NCBI GenBank assembly: GCA_009379825.1
Contig: WHTA01000034.1
Location: 1-55,027, forward strand
Length of the DNA stretch: 55,027 nt
DNA from: Streptosporangiales bacterium
GTDB taxonomy: Bacteria; Actinomycetota; Actinomycetes; Streptosporangiales; WHST01
Direction: 5' to 3'
The notes beneath the pieces are model-generated. The model made no database searches. It was not told the origin of the DNA and saw only the letters and a program-made list of their open reading frames with translations. The translations under genes and the position numbers were made by a program. Positions 42,312 to 51,886 of the stretch are shown piece by piece; the stretch's first letter is position 1, and every line of letters begins with the position of its first letter.

Positions 42312-43472
42312 TTACCCGAACCGCTCGGTGAGCGCGGCGGCGTTGCGGTCCGCGAGCGCGCGGGCGGCGTCGCGGAGCGAGCCGCCGTCGGCGTCCTCGG
42401 CCACCGTGCCGACCAGCCGGCGCATGACCGTTGCGATCTTCGCGAAGCCCTCGTCCGGCTGCGGCCCGATGTCGCCGAAGACCAGCCAGTACCACCACGC
42501 GTTGGTCGCGACGTTGGCCAGGAAGTCGGGCAGGACAGCGACGCCGCGGGCGCCGAGAGCGGCCTCGGCGTCCGGCAGGGTCGGCATGTTCGCACCCTCG
42601 ACGACGACGCCGGCGCGCACCCGGTCCGCGTCGGCGCGGTCGATCACGTACGACACGGCGGCCGGCACGAGCACATCGCAGGGCACGTCCAGCCACTCGG
42701 CACCTGGACACAGGGTGACCCCGTCGAGGGCGCGGTCGATCCGACCGCCGCCGTCGCGTGCCTGCAGCAGCCGTTCCACGTCGAGACCTGACTCGTCCAC
42801 GATCAGCCCGTCGCGGTCGGCCACGGCGACCACCCTGGCGCCCGACCTGGCCAGGTAGCGGGCGGCGGCGCCGCCGATCGAACCGAAGCCCTGCACGACG
42901 GCCGACGTGCCGGTGAGCCCACGACCCTGGCTGGCCAGGTACGCCTCGGTCGCGACGGCCACCCCGTAGCCGCCGACGAGCTCGTCCAGCGGCACCCCGT
43001 CGACGTCGGCGCCGAACGCGTCCTTCATCCGCTGCCGTGCGCTGGCGGGGTCGTCCAGCGTGGCGAGCAGCGGCTCGATGGTCGACGGCAGGTCGACATC
43101 CGCGGCCACCGCGTCCAACAGCTCCTGGCGCACCCCGAAGTCCTCGCCGAAGCACCACTGCGCGTGCGCGGTTGGCCGTACGTCCCTGAGGAAGCGGCGC
43201 AGCACGTCCGGCTTCCGCGGGTCGTCGGGATCCAGGTCGACCGCGCCCTTCGCCCCGCCGAGCGGGACGTAATGGTCGGCCGGGTTGTAGACGAGCGTCT
43301 CCTTCAGCGACATCGCCCGCGCCAGGCCACGTGCCTCGTCCATCGTGCAGCCGCCGCGTACGCGCAGGCCACCGCTGGCCAGGCCACGGATCAGCTGGTC
43401 GAGGACGAGGTAGGCACGGGTTCCCGTGACGGGGTCGGTCCAGGTCAGTTCGACGACAGGGGTCCGCTCCAT
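42312..43472 (-). CDS. Glu/Leu/Phe/Val dehydrogenase family enzyme
   Basis: A 386-residue amino-acid dehydrogenase-like protein. The N-terminal catalytic domain has YNPADHYVPLGGAKGAVDLDP with the conserved Lys in GGAKG, and the dinucleotide domain has VVQGFGSIGGAAARYLARSGARVVAVAD. These enzymes oxidatively deaminate an amino acid to the 2-oxo acid. It is closest in layout to glutamate or leucine dehydrogenases of about 370-420 residues, but substrate specificity cannot be told. The ATG at 43472 lies within the 3' end of the GNAT gene, overlapping by 28 bases. Confidence 0.85.
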   Translation of the reverse strand: MERTPVVELTWTDPVTGTRAYLVLDQLIRGLASGGLRVRGGCTMDEARGLARAMSLKETLVYNPADHYVPLGGAKGAVDLDPDDPRKPDVLRRFLRDVRPTAHAQWCFGEDFGVRQELLDAVAADVDLPSTIEPLLATLDDPASARQRMKDAFGADVDGVPLDELVGGYGVAVATEAYLASQGRGLTGTSAVVQGFGSIGGAAARYLARSGARVVAVADRDGLIVDESGLDVERLLQARDGGGRIDRALDGVTLCPGAEWLDVPCDVLVPAAVSYVIDRADADRVRAGVVVEGANMPTLPDAEAALGARGVAVLPDFLANVATNAWWYWLVFGDIGPQPDEGFAKIATVMRRLVGTVAEDADGGSLRDAARALADRNAAALTERFG

Positions 43473-44025
43473 CGAATCCTTTCTCGGTACGCCGCCTGCT
43501 GCGGCTTCAGGTCAACTTCTTCTCGAACAGGGTCACCGACCCGATGGGCGCCGGTGTCGAAGGGCTTCCCTGTCTCGAACACCCGCTCGCCGACCTCCGT
43601 GTAACCGGCGGCGCGGTAGTACTGCCTCAGCGCGCTGTTGCTGGTCACCGTGTCGAGCCTGGACAGGCTGCGCCCGCTCTCCTCGATCGTACGCTCGGCG
43701 AAGGCCAGCAGCTGCTGGCCGAGCCCGTCGCCCTTGTACCTGCGGTCGATCAGCAGGCCGTGGGTGTAGCCGGCGTCGCCGTCGCGTTCGCCCCACACAT
43801 CGGGTCGGCCCACATGAGCATCAGCCCGCCGACCAGCTCGCCGTCGAGCCTGGCAGCGTAGATCCGGCCGTCGCCGAGCCAGTCGAGCAGCATCGGCACG
43901 GTCAGCTCTCCCGGACGCCACTGCACGATGCCGTTCGCGACCATGTCCTCCGCGGCCGCGTCGCGGATGCGGAGGTACACCGGCAGGTCCTCATCGGTCG
44001 CCGGCTCGATCGTCAGTCGAGGCAT
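43445..44025 (-). pseudogene. GNAT acetyltransferase interrupted by a frameshift
   Basis: The N-terminal part starts MPRLTIEPATDEDLPVYLRI at 44025 and reads to LMLMWADP. The C-terminal part continues in a different frame as DVWGERDGDAGYTHGLLIDR, then GDGLGQQLLAFAERTI (acetyl-CoA motif A) to about 43445. The join requires adding one base near 43797-43803, where the sequence GACCCGATGTG probably lost a G. Together the two parts make a normal 190-residue GNAT. Either it is a pseudogene or the base is a sequencing error. It is the gene just upstream of the dehydrogenase, in the same orientation. Confidence 0.75.
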
Positions 44026-44042
44026 GCGGCCAGTCTGCCGCA

Positions 44043-45168
44043 TCAGCGGATGGCGCCGGCCGCGTGCAGGTCGGTGACCTCGGCGGCCGTGAACCCCCCA
44101 GGCGGTGAGCGCCTCGGCCGTGTGCGGGCCGGCGGGCGGGCCCTGCACCTCGCCAGGTGTGCGGGAGAACCGCGGCGCGGCCCCGGGCTGCACGACGCCC
44201 GCGACGTCCACGAACGTGCCGCGCGCGGCGTTGTGCGGGTGCCCGGCCGCCTCCGCCGGCGGCAGCACGGGCGCGACGCAGGCGTCAGTGCCGTCGAACA
44301 CCGCGACCCACTCGTCCCTGGTCTTCGACGCGAACACCTCCGCCAGCCGCTCGGTGAGCACCGGCCACCGAGTGGGGTCGTACTGGTCGGGCAGCTCGGC
44401 CGGGTCGAGCTGCAGCCCGTGCAGCAGCGCGGCGTAGAACTGGGGCTCGATCGCGCCGACCGCGACGTAGCCGCCGTCGGCGCAGGTGTAGCAGCGGTAG
44501 AACGGCGCTGCACCGTCGAGCGGGTTGCCGTCGCGGCGGTCCTGCCAGAGTCCGGAGGCGCGGTAGCCGTACAGCGCGGTGGACAGCAGCGCCGCGCCGT
44601 CGACCATCGCCGCGTCCACCACCTGGCCCTCGCCGGACTGCGCCCGCTCGACGAGCGCGGAGAGCACCCCGACGACGGTGAGCAGCCCGCCGCCGCCGAA
44701 GTCGCCTAGGTAGTTCAGCGGTGGCGGTGGTGGCCGGTCGGCGGGCCCGATCGGCCACAGCGCGCCGGCGACGGCGAGGTAGTCGATGTCGTGCCCGGCG
44801 GAGGCCGCCAGCGGCCCGTCCTGGCCCCAGCCGGTCAGCCGCGCGTAGATCAACCGCGGGTTCCTGGCCTGGCAGTCCGCCGGGCCGACGCCGAGCCGTT
44901 CGCACACGCCCGGCCGGAACCCCTCCACCAGCACGTCGGCGCCCGCTACGAGCTTGAGCACCGCCTCCCGCCCCTGCGGGTGCTTCAGGTCGACGGCCGC
45001 GACCCGCCGGCCGCGGGCCAGCGGGTCGGTGCCCGGCTGCTCGGCGGCGTCCGCCCGGTCGACGCGCAGCACCTCGGCGCCGAGGTCAGAGAGCACGGTG
45101 CAGGCGAACGGCACCGGTGCCAGGTTCGCCAGCTCCAGCACGCGGATGCCCGCCAGTGGCCCGCTCAT
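44043..45168 (-). pseudogene. Alpha-methylacyl-CoA racemase / CaiB family, frameshifted near the C-terminus
   Basis: A class III CoA-transferase fold protein. It starts MSGPLAGIRVLELANLAPVPFACTVLSDLG and keeps the racemase-type SAGHDIDYLAVAG, with its His-Asp pair, and LNYLGDFGGGG. This profile matches 2-methylacyl-CoA racemases that epimerise branched acyl-CoA for beta-oxidation. At a C6 run (44094-44099) the frame shifts: with five C the protein ends FTAAEVTDLHAAGAIR at 44043, the family's usual end; with six it runs on into the next gene. Only about 18 terminal residues change, so it may still work. A homopolymer error is possible. Confidence 0.8.
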
Positions 45169-45177
45169 GCGGTCAGC

Positions 45178-46326
45178 CTAGAGGTCCATGGAGCGGCCGA
45201 TGATCTCGCGCATGATCTCCGACGTGCCCGCGTAGACGCGCTGGATGCGCGCGTCCGCGTACATCTTCGTGATCGGGTACTCCCACATGTACCCGTAGCC
45301 GCCGAACAGCTGTACGCAGTCGTCGACCACCTCACCGAGCGTCTCGCTCGCGAACAGCTTCGCCTCGGCGGCCGCGTCCGCGGACAGGTTGCCGTCGACG
45401 TGGGCGATCGTGCACCTGTCCACGAGGGCCTGCGCCGCGTCGACCTTCGTCCGCAGCGACGCGAGGGTGAACCTGGTGTTCTGGAACCTGCCGATCGGCC
45501 GTCCGAACGCGTTGCGCTCCCGCACGTACGCCAGCGTGGTCTGCAGCGCGGTCTCGGCCGACGCCGCGCTGGCCATGGCGATGACCAGCCGCTCTTGGGC
45601 GAACATCGACATGATCGCCTTGAACCCCTCGTGCGGGTCGCCGAGCACGTTCTCCCTCGGCACGACCGCGTCGTCGAAGAACAGCTCGGCCGTGTCCTGC
45701 GTCCGCAGGCCGAGCTTGTCGAGCTTGCGGCCGCGGGAGAAGCCAGGGGTGTCGCCGTCGACGAGGAACAGGCCGACCGTGTGGCTGGCGTCCCGGTCGG
45801 TGCGTGCGGCCACCACGAGCAGGTTCGCGTTGATGCCGTTGGAGATGAACGTCTTCGCGCCGTTGAGCACCCAGTGGTCGTCCTTCTCCACGGCGGTGGT
45901 GCGCATGCCGGCGACGTCGGAGCCGGCCTCCGGCTCGGTGATGCCGATGGCCAGGATCGACTCGCCGCTCACCGCAGGCGGCAGGTAGCGCCGCTTCTGC
46001 TCCGGCGTGCCGTACGCGTCGAGGTACGGGGCGACGATCGCCGAGTGCAGCGGCCCGCCGAAGCCGGTCTCGTCGACCCGGCAGAGCTCCTCGATGAGGA
46101 CCTGCTCGTACCTGATGTCCGTAAGGCCGAGGCCGCCGCACTCCGGGTCGGCCCACGGCAGCAGGAAGTCGTGCTTGCCGGCCAGCCGCCAGATGTCGGT
46201 GTCGACGATGCCGGCGACCTCCCAATCCGGCTGCCTGGGCACGATCTCGCGCTCGACGAACTCGCGGAACGCCCGGCGGTACTCCTGCTGTTCGGCGGTG
46301 AAGTGCTGCGCGCGTAGTTCGGACAC
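45178..46326 (-). CDS. Acyl-CoA dehydrogenase
   Basis: A 382-residue flavoprotein that introduces the trans-2 double bond in fatty acyl-CoA. GTG 46326 follows GGAGGAG directly; the frame beyond is not conserved-looking. Features: ITEPEAGSDVAGMRTTA (FAD contact), NGAKTFISNGINANL, YVRERNAFGRPIGRFQNTRF and QLFGGYGYMWEYPITKMYADARIQRVYAGTSEIMREIIGR, the last from about residue 335 to 375. It lies nine bases before the racemase gene, and the pair probably handles branched or long acyl-CoAs. A divergent AraC-type regulator stands upstream. Confidence 0.93.
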   Translation of the reverse strand: MSELRAQHFTAEQQEYRRAFREFVEREIVPRQPDWEVAGIVDTDIWRLAGKHDFLLPWADPECGGLGLTDIRYEQVLIEELCRVDETGFGGPLHSAIVAPYLDAYGTPEQKRRYLPPAVSGESILAIGITEPEAGSDVAGMRTTAVEKDDHWVLNGAKTFISNGINANLLVVAARTDRDASHTVGLFLVDGDTPGFSRGRKLDKLGLRTQDTAELFFDDAVVPRENVLGDPHEGFKAIMSMFAQERLVIAMASAASAETALQTTLAYVRERNAFGRPIGRFQNTRFTLASLRTKVDAAQALVDRCTIAHVDGNLSADAAAEAKLFASETLGEVVDDCVQLFGGYGYMWEYPITKMYADARIQRVYAGTSEIMREIIGRSMDL

Positions 46327-46437
46327 TGCTCCTCCGCATCGAGTCGACCTGGGAACAGCGTCCGCGATCCGAGACGGCCGGGCCATGGCGGGAACGCTCA
46401 CGGTCGCTGACCGAACCGATACCGGCGAACTCATGGG

Positions 46438-46443
46438 TAACTT
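46438..46443 (+). promoter_or_regulatory. Candidate -10 for the AraC regulator
   Basis: TAACTT lies 8 bases before ATG 46452. This fits a leaderless transcript starting at that ATG. It is in the 125-base gap between the divergent acyl-CoA dehydrogenase and regulator genes. Confidence 0.35.
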
Positions 46444-46451
46444 GGGTGGCT

Positions 46452-47477
46452 ATGGACCTGCGGACCATCGGTGGTCACCACGTCATGGCCGCGCTCGCCG
46501 GGGCGCGGCGTGCCGGCGTGGACCCGGTGCCCGTGCTGAAGGCGGCCGGCATCCCCGCCGCGTTGCTCGACGACCCGCGGGCCAGGGTGACGCCGGCACA
46601 GTTCACCGCGCTGGCGCAGACGCTGTGGGAGACGCTGGACGACGAGTTCATGGGGCTGGGCCCGACGCCGTCGCGGCGCGGCACCTTCGCCATGATGTGC
46701 CACGCCACCATCCACTGCCCCAACCTCGGTGCCGTGCTACGGCGCGGGTTCGCGTTCTACCGGCTGTTCCCCGGTGCGCCGCGGATGGACCTGGTGGTGA
46801 CCGCCGGGGAGGCATCGGTCGAGGTGACGACGCACGTCGCAGACCCCGACCGGTTCCTCGCCGAGTCGATCCTCGTGATCTGGCACCGGTTCTCCAACTG
46901 GGTGACCGGCCGGCGGATCCCCCTGCGGCGGGCGGAGCTCGGCTACCCGGAACCGGTGCACAGCGACGAGTACGACTCGCTGTTCGGCTGCCCCGCCGGG
47001 TTCGACCGGCCGCGAACGGCGCTGACGTTCGACGCCGAGCTGCTCGACCTGCCCGTGCTGCAGGACGAGCGGTCGCTCGCGGTGTTCCTGCGGGAGGCGC
47101 CGGCCGGCCTGCTGGCCAGGCGCGACTACGGCACGAGAGTGGCGGACCAGGTGCGCCGGCTGCTCGACCGCCCGGGCGAGCAGCATCTACGTAGCCTGCG
47201 CGAGGTGGCCGCCGACCTGGCGATGAGCGAACAGAACGTGCGGAAGAAGCTGCGCGACGAGGGCACGTCGTTCCGCGCCGTACGCGAGGACGTGCTGCGC
47301 GACGCGGCGGTGGCGGCGCTGGCGCGCGGCGACGAGCCGGTCGAACAGCTCGCCGCCCGGCTCGGCTTCTCCGAGGCCAGCGCGTTCCACCGGGCGTTCA
47401 AGCGGTGGACGGGCACGACCCCGGGGTCGTACCGCGGCCGGGTCGACGGCGCGCCCGTCGACCTACCGGTCCAGTGA
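46452..47477 (+). CDS. AraC-family transcriptional regulator
   Basis: A 341-residue regulator from ATG 46452 (an in-frame GTG at 46446 would add two residues). An N-terminal arabinose-binding-like ligand domain (about 20-200, including RVTPAQFTALAQTLWETLDDE) is followed by a C-terminal AraC DNA-binding domain with two helix-turn-helix units: LREVAADLAMSEQNVRKKLRDEG and VEQLAARLGFSEASAFHRAFKRWTGTTPGSYR. The layout is the OruR/ArgR type. It diverges from the acyl-CoA dehydrogenase and so likely controls it and the following CoA-racemase in response to a fatty-acid-derived signal. Confidence 0.9.
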   Translation: MDLRTIGGHHVMAALAGARRAGVDPVPVLKAAGIPAALLDDPRARVTPAQFTALAQTLWETLDDEFMGLGPTPSRRGTFAMMCHATIHCPNLGAVLRRGFAFYRLFPGAPRMDLVVTAGEASVEVTTHVADPDRFLAESILVIWHRFSNWVTGRRIPLRRAELGYPEPVHSDEYDSLFGCPAGFDRPRTALTFDAELLDLPVLQDERSLAVFLREAPAGLLARRDYGTRVADQVRRLLDRPGEQHLRSLREVAADLAMSEQNVRKKLRDEGTSFRAVREDVLRDAAVAALARGDEPVEQLAARLGFSEASAFHRAFKRWTGTTPGSYRGRVDGAPVDLPVQ

Positions 47478-47642
47478 GCCCCGGACCTTGCCGACGACGA
47501 ACACGATGCCGCCGACGAGCAGGGCGCCGATGAAGACGTAGAACAGCAGGTGCAGCGCGACCTTCAGGAACGCGATCAGCACGGAGCCGACGACGATGAC
47601 GCCGATGACGGCTGCGACGGCAAGCAGCACGGTACGCAACAT
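47463..47642 (-). CDS. Small membrane protein
   Basis: A 59-residue protein starting MLRTVLLAVAAVIGVIVVGS, with two hydrophobic stretches (about 4-25 and 30-50) and a short basic end (KVRGSLDR). GGGAGA stands upstream of ATG 47642. The stop overlaps the tail of the convergent AraC gene by 15 bases. The family and function are not recognised; it sits alone between two transcription units. Confidence 0.55.
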   Translation of the reverse strand: MLRTVLLAVAAVIGVIVVGSVLIAFLKVALHLLFYVFIGALLVGGIVFVVGKVRGSLDR

Positions 47643-47736
47643 GGACTGTCTCCCAAGGTTTCTGTTGACCCCGCCATTCTCACCGGATGGCGGCCACGGT
47701 GGCCATCGGGAGGAACCCTGAACCACCCCGGAGACG

Positions 47737-49890
47737 TCAGGTCAGCTCGCCACCCTGGGCGGCGAGGTCCCGCAGCAGTGCCGGCGGGGTGAACCTCGGC
47801 CCGTAGCGTCCGGCCAGGTCATCGGCGCGCTCGACGAACGCCGCCGCGCCGTAGCTGTTCACGAACTGGGCCGCGCCACCGGTCCAGGCGGGGAAGCCGA
47901 GGCCGAAGATGCTGCCGATGTTCGCGTCCGCCACGGAGCCGAGCACGCCGCCTTCCAGGCAGCGCACCGTGTCGACCACCTGCGCGAACAGCAGCCGGTC
48001 GCAGATGTCCTGCTCGGCTACGTCCGCCGCGGTGCGAGGGTAGCGCGAGGCCAGCTCCGGCCACAGGTACTTCTTGCCGCCGTCCGGGTACTCGTAGAAC
48101 CCCGCCCCGGCCGCCTTGCCCGTACGCTGCAGCTCATTCACGAACGTGTCGACGACCGCGAACGCCGGGTGGTCGACCAGGTGGTTCCCCTCGCCCGCCT
48201 CGCCGGCGGCCTCCAGGTCGGCGAGCGTCTGCTCCCTGATGTGCCAGATCAGCGAGTGGGTCACCTCGTCGGTGACGGCCAGCGGGCCGACCGGTTGGCC
48301 GGCGCGGCGTGCGACGTTCTCGATCAGCGCGGGCGGCACGCCCTCGGCCAGCATGGCGATGCCCTCGAGCGCGTACGCCGCGAACACCCGGGAGGTGAAG
48401 AAGCCGCGCCCGTCGGCGACCACGATCGGGGTCTTCCTGACCTGCTGCACGTAGTCGAACGCGCGGGCGAGCGTCTCGTCGGAGGTCTGCTCGCCGCGGA
48501 TGATCTCGACCAGCGGCATCTTGTGCACGGGCGAGAAGAAGTGCAGGCCGACGAACCGCTTCGGGTCCGGCACGGCCTCCGCCAGGCCGGTGATCGGCAG
48601 CGTGGACGTGTTCGAGGCGATGACCGCGTCCGACGCCGCCTGCTGCTCCGCAGCGGCGGTCACCCGGTGCTTCAGCCCGCGGTCCTCGAACACCGCCTCG
48701 ATCACCAGGTCGCAGCCGGCCAGGTCGACGTCGTCGCCGGTGGCGACGACCCGGGCGGCGACCGTGTCGCGGCCGTCGGCGGTCAGCTTGCCGCCGGCCA
48801 CCCGCTCGTCGAGCAGCTCCACGATCTTGTCCTTGCCGCGCTGCGCCGCGGCCCGGTCGACGTCCTTCAACACCACGTCGACGCCGACCAGCGCGCTGGC
48901 GTAGCCGATGCCCGACCCCATCATGCCGGCGCCGAGCACGCCGACCTTGCGTACCTTGCCGGCCTGGATGCCTTCCGGTCGGGACCTGCCGGACTTGATC
49001 GCGTTCAGCTGGAACCAGAACGCGCCGATCATGTTCTTCGCGACCTGACCTGTGACCACCTCGGTGAGGTAGCGGGTCTCGACGGCCAGCGCGGTGTCGA
49101 CGTCGAGCAGCGCGCCCTCCACCGCGGCCGAAAGGATCGCCTTCGGCGCCGGCAGGTTGCCGTGCGTCTTCGCCTGCAGCATGGCCGGCGCGGCCGCGAG
49201 CAGCGAGTACTTCGACGGCGACGCCGGGGAGCCGCCAGGCAGCTTGTACCCGCGCGTGTCCCAGGGCTGCTGTGCATCCGGGTGGCTGAGCACCCACGCC
49301 TTCGCGTCCGCGAGCAGCGTCTCGCGGTCGGGCACGAGTACGTCCACCAGGCCGGCGTGCTCGGCGTCGATCGGGCGCAGCTGCTTGCCCTCGGTCAGCA
49401 GCGGGAAGGCGGCCTCCAAGCCGAGCATCCGCACCATCCTCGTGATGCCGCCGCCACCGGGGATCAGGCCGAGGGTGACCTCGGGCAACCCCACCCGCAC
49501 GCTGTCGTCGGCCACGCAGATCCGGTGGTGGCAGGCGAGTGCGATCTCGTAGCCGCCGCCGAGTGCGGAACCGTTCAACGCCGCGACGACCGGCCGGCCG
49601 AGCCGTTCCAGCCGCCGCAGCTGGTCCTTCATCCTGGCCACCTCGGTGGTGAACTCCGCCGCCTGCTCGGGGCGGATGGAGGCGAGCATGGCGAGGTCGC
49701 CGCCGGCGAAGAACGTCTTCTTCGCGGACGTGACGACCACGCCGGCGATGTCGTCGCGCTCGGCCTCCAGCCGGTCGACCGTCGCGCCCATCGCCTCGGT
49801 GTACTCCGCGCCCATGGTGTTCGCGGACCTGCCGGGCTGGTCGAAGGTCAGCGTGACGACGCGGTCGGCGTCGACGGCGTAGCTGATCAT
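47737..49890 (-). CDS. fadB: FadB-type multifunctional enoyl-CoA hydratase / 3-hydroxyacyl-CoA dehydrogenase
   Basis: A 717-residue fusion. The N-terminal crotonase domain (about 1-190) has ALNGSALGGGYEIALACHHRI and the Glu-containing PEVTLGLIPGGGG. The 3-hydroxyacyl-CoA dehydrogenase domain follows: VGVLGAGMMGSGIGYASA (NAD binding, about 315) and GLHFFSPVHKMPLVEIIRG with the catalytic His. A C-terminal domain completes it. It performs the second and third steps of beta-oxidation. Its ATG at 49890 is four bases from the thiolase stop, so the two form the FadA-FadB complex from one transcript. Confidence 0.95.
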   Translation of the reverse strand: MISYAVDADRVVTLTFDQPGRSANTMGAEYTEAMGATVDRLEAERDDIAGVVVTSAKKTFFAGGDLAMLASIRPEQAAEFTTEVARMKDQLRRLERLGRPVVAALNGSALGGGYEIALACHHRICVADDSVRVGLPEVTLGLIPGGGGITRMVRMLGLEAAFPLLTEGKQLRPIDAEHAGLVDVLVPDRETLLADAKAWVLSHPDAQQPWDTRGYKLPGGSPASPSKYSLLAAAPAMLQAKTHGNLPAPKAILSAAVEGALLDVDTALAVETRYLTEVVTGQVAKNMIGAFWFQLNAIKSGRSRPEGIQAGKVRKVGVLGAGMMGSGIGYASALVGVDVVLKDVDRAAAQRGKDKIVELLDERVAGGKLTADGRDTVAARVVATGDDVDLAGCDLVIEAVFEDRGLKHRVTAAAEQQAASDAVIASNTSTLPITGLAEAVPDPKRFVGLHFFSPVHKMPLVEIIRGEQTSDETLARAFDYVQQVRKTPIVVADGRGFFTSRVFAAYALEGIAMLAEGVPPALIENVARRAGQPVGPLAVTDEVTHSLIWHIREQTLADLEAAGEAGEGNHLVDHPAFAVVDTFVNELQRTGKAAGAGFYEYPDGGKKYLWPELASRYPRTAADVAEQDICDRLLFAQVVDTVRCLEGGVLGSVADANIGSIFGLGFPAWTGGAAQFVNSYGAAAFVERADDLAGRYGPRFTPPALLRDLAAQGGELT

Positions 49891-49894
49891 GTCG

Positions 49895-51103
49895 TCACAC
49901 CCTCTCGATCACGGTGGCCACGCCCATCCCGCCACCGATGCACAGCGTCGCGACGCCGCGGTGCAGGTCCTGCCGCTCCAGCTCGTCGAGCAACGTGCCG
50001 AGCAGCATGCAGCCGGTCGCGCCGAGCGGGTGGCCGAGTGCGATGGCGCCGCCGTTCACGTTCACCCGCTCCGGCGCTACGCCGAGCTCCCGCTGGAAGA
50101 GCAGGACGACGGAGGCGAACGCCTCGTTCACCTCGAACAGGTCGATGTCGTCCAGGCCCAGCCCGGCGCGCGCGAGCGCCTTTCGGGTGGCGGGCATCGG
50201 GCCGGTGAGCATGATGGTCGGCTCAGTGCCGACGGCCGCGGTGGCGAGGATCCGTGCCCGCGGCCGCACACCGAGCGTCTCGGCCGCGTGCTCGTTGCCG
50301 ATGAGCATGGCGGCCGCGCCGTCCACGATCTGCGACGAGTTGCCCGGCGTGTGCACGTGCTCGATCCGCTCGACCTCCGGGTACTTGTCGACGGCGACCG
50401 CGTCGAAGCCGGCGGCACCCATCTGCGCGAAGCTCGGCTTGAGCCCGGCGAGGCCGGCGAGCGTGGTGTCCGGCCGGATCGTCTCGTCCTGGTCGAGTAC
50501 GGTCAGCCCGTTCCGGTCCAGCACCGGCACCATCGACCGGTCGAAGAGGCCCTTCTCCCTGGCCAGCGCCGCCTTCTCCTGCGAACGCAGCGCGAACCCG
50601 TCGACGTCCTCGCGGTCGAAGCCGGCGCGGGTGGCGATCAGGTCGGCGCTGATGCCCTGCGGTACGAAGCTCAGCTCGCTGTTGGTCTCCGGGTCGATCA
50701 CCCAGGCGCCGCCGTCGGACCCGATCGGCACCCTGGACATCGACTCCACGCCGCCGGCGACCACGACGTCCTCGAACCCGGACCGTACCTTCGCGGCGGC
50801 CATGTTCACGGCCTCGAGGCCGGAGGCACAGAACCGGTTGAGCTGCACGCCTGGCGCGTCGAGGTGCCAGCCGGCCAACAGCGCGGCGGCGCGGTTGATC
50901 ACGCCGCCCTGCTCGCCCACCGGCGAGACGCAGCCGAACACCACGTCGTCCACCGCGGCGGTGTCCAGCTCGGTGCGTTCGGCGAGCGCGCTGAGCACGC
51001 CGGCGGCGAGCGCGACCGGTTTGATCTCGTGCAGCGAGCCGCGTTTGCCGCGACCGCGTGGCGTACGTACCGCGTCGAAGATGTAGGCTTGTGGGTCAGC
51101 CAT
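49895..51103 (-). CDS. fadA: Acetyl-CoA acyltransferase (thiolase)
   Basis: A 402-residue thiolase that cleaves 3-ketoacyl-CoA with CoA, the last step of beta-oxidation. The nucleophile Cys is in [15 protein letters not shown] (about residue 93), and the catalytic His and second Cys are in [14 protein letters not shown] and [11 protein letters not shown]. Its start is ATG 51103. The gene is directly upstream of fadB. With the acyl-CoA dehydrogenase and racemase nearby, it forms an acyl-CoA degradation set. Confidence 0.95.
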   Translation of the reverse strand: MADPQAYIFDAVRTPRGRGKRGSLHEIKPVALAAGVLSALAERTELDTAAVDDVVFGCVSPVGEQGGVINRAAALLAGWHLDAPGVQLNRFCASGLEAVNMAAAKVRSGFEDVVVAGGVESMSRVPIGSDGGAWVIDPETNSELSFVPQGISADLIATRAGFDREDVDGFALRSQEKAALAREKGLFDRSMVPVLDRNGLTVLDQDETIRPDTTLAGLAGLKPSFAQMGAAGFDAVAVDKYPEVERIEHVHTPGNSSQIVDGAAAMLIGNEHAAETLGVRPRARILATAAVGTEPTIMLTGPMPATRKALARAGLGLDDIDLFEVNEAFASVVLLFQRELGVAPERVNVNGGAIALGHPLGATGCMLLGTLLDELERQDLHRGVATLCIGGGMGVATVIERV

Positions 51104-51198
51104 CCCGCACCGTCCCTGTGCTGAGGTCGTCCCCCACGCTAGCCCGCGGCACCCGGCCCCGGGATGACCGCACTGCTAGGCCGGGCTGGCGCAACCGC

Positions 51199-51876
51199 TC
51201 AGGGCAGCCGCCAGTCGACGGGGACGCCGCCGCGCTCGGTGAGCAGCTCGTTCGCGCGGCTGAACGGCCGGGAGCCGAAGAAGCCACGGTCGGCGGACAT
51301 CGGGCTGGGGTGCGGGCTCTTGATGACGGGGGTGTCGCCGAGCAGCGGCTGCAGCGACTGCGCGTCCCTGCCCCACAGGATCGCGACCAGCGGCGCGCCG
51401 CGTTCGACCAAACCGCGGATGGCCTGGTCGGTGACGGCCTCCCAGCCCTTGCCGCGGTGCGACGCCGGCGCGCCCGGCCGTACGGTGAGGCTGCGGTTGA
51501 GCAGCAGCACCCCGTTCTCCGCCCAGGCGGTCAGGTCGCCGTTGGCCGGCGTCGGGTACCCCAGGTCGTCGGAGTACTCCCTGAAGATGTTCACCAGGCT
51601 GCGCGGGACCGGCCGTACGTCCGGCGCGACGGAGAACGAGAGGCCGACCGGGTGGCCGGGCGTCGGGTACGGGTCCTGACCGACGATCAGTACCCGGACG
51701 TTGTCCAGGGGCTGCTGGAACGCGCGGAGGACGTGCTCACCTGCCGGCAGGTAGCCGCGACCTGCCTCGAGTTCGGTGCGCAGGAAGCCGCCCATGGCAG
51801 TGATCTGTTCGGCGACCGGCGCGAGCACCTTCGCCCAGCCGGTGTCCACGAGCTCTTCGAGTGGTCGTGCGGGCAC
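51199..51876 (-). CDS. ung: Uracil-DNA glycosylase
   Basis: A 225-residue family 1 UDG from GTG 51876 that removes uracil from DNA. The catalytic Asp and flanks are in [22 protein letters not shown], the uracil-binding Asn in LLLNRSLTV, and the minor-groove intercalation loop [17 protein letters not shown] has the catalytic His. The longer frame upstream is Arg-rich and unlike the family. It lies 10 bases after the MFS gene on the same strand. Confidence 0.95.
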   Translation of the reverse strand: MPARPLEELVDTGWAKVLAPVAEQITAMGGFLRTELEAGRGYLPAGEHVLRAFQQPLDNVRVLIVGQDPYPTPGHPVGLSFSVAPDVRPVPRSLVNIFREYSDDLGYPTPANGDLTAWAENGVLLLNRSLTVRPGAPASHRGKGWEAVTDQAIRGLVERGAPLVAILWGRDAQSLQPLLGDTPVIKSPHPSPMSADRGFFGSRPFSRANELLTERGGVPVDWRLP

Positions 51877-51886
51877 GCACCGGACC

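Noticed and set aside
43750-45168. 472-residue CoA-transferase/acetyltransferase fusion
   Set aside because: The fusion results from a C6-run shift; the usual racemase end is encoded one base out of frame.
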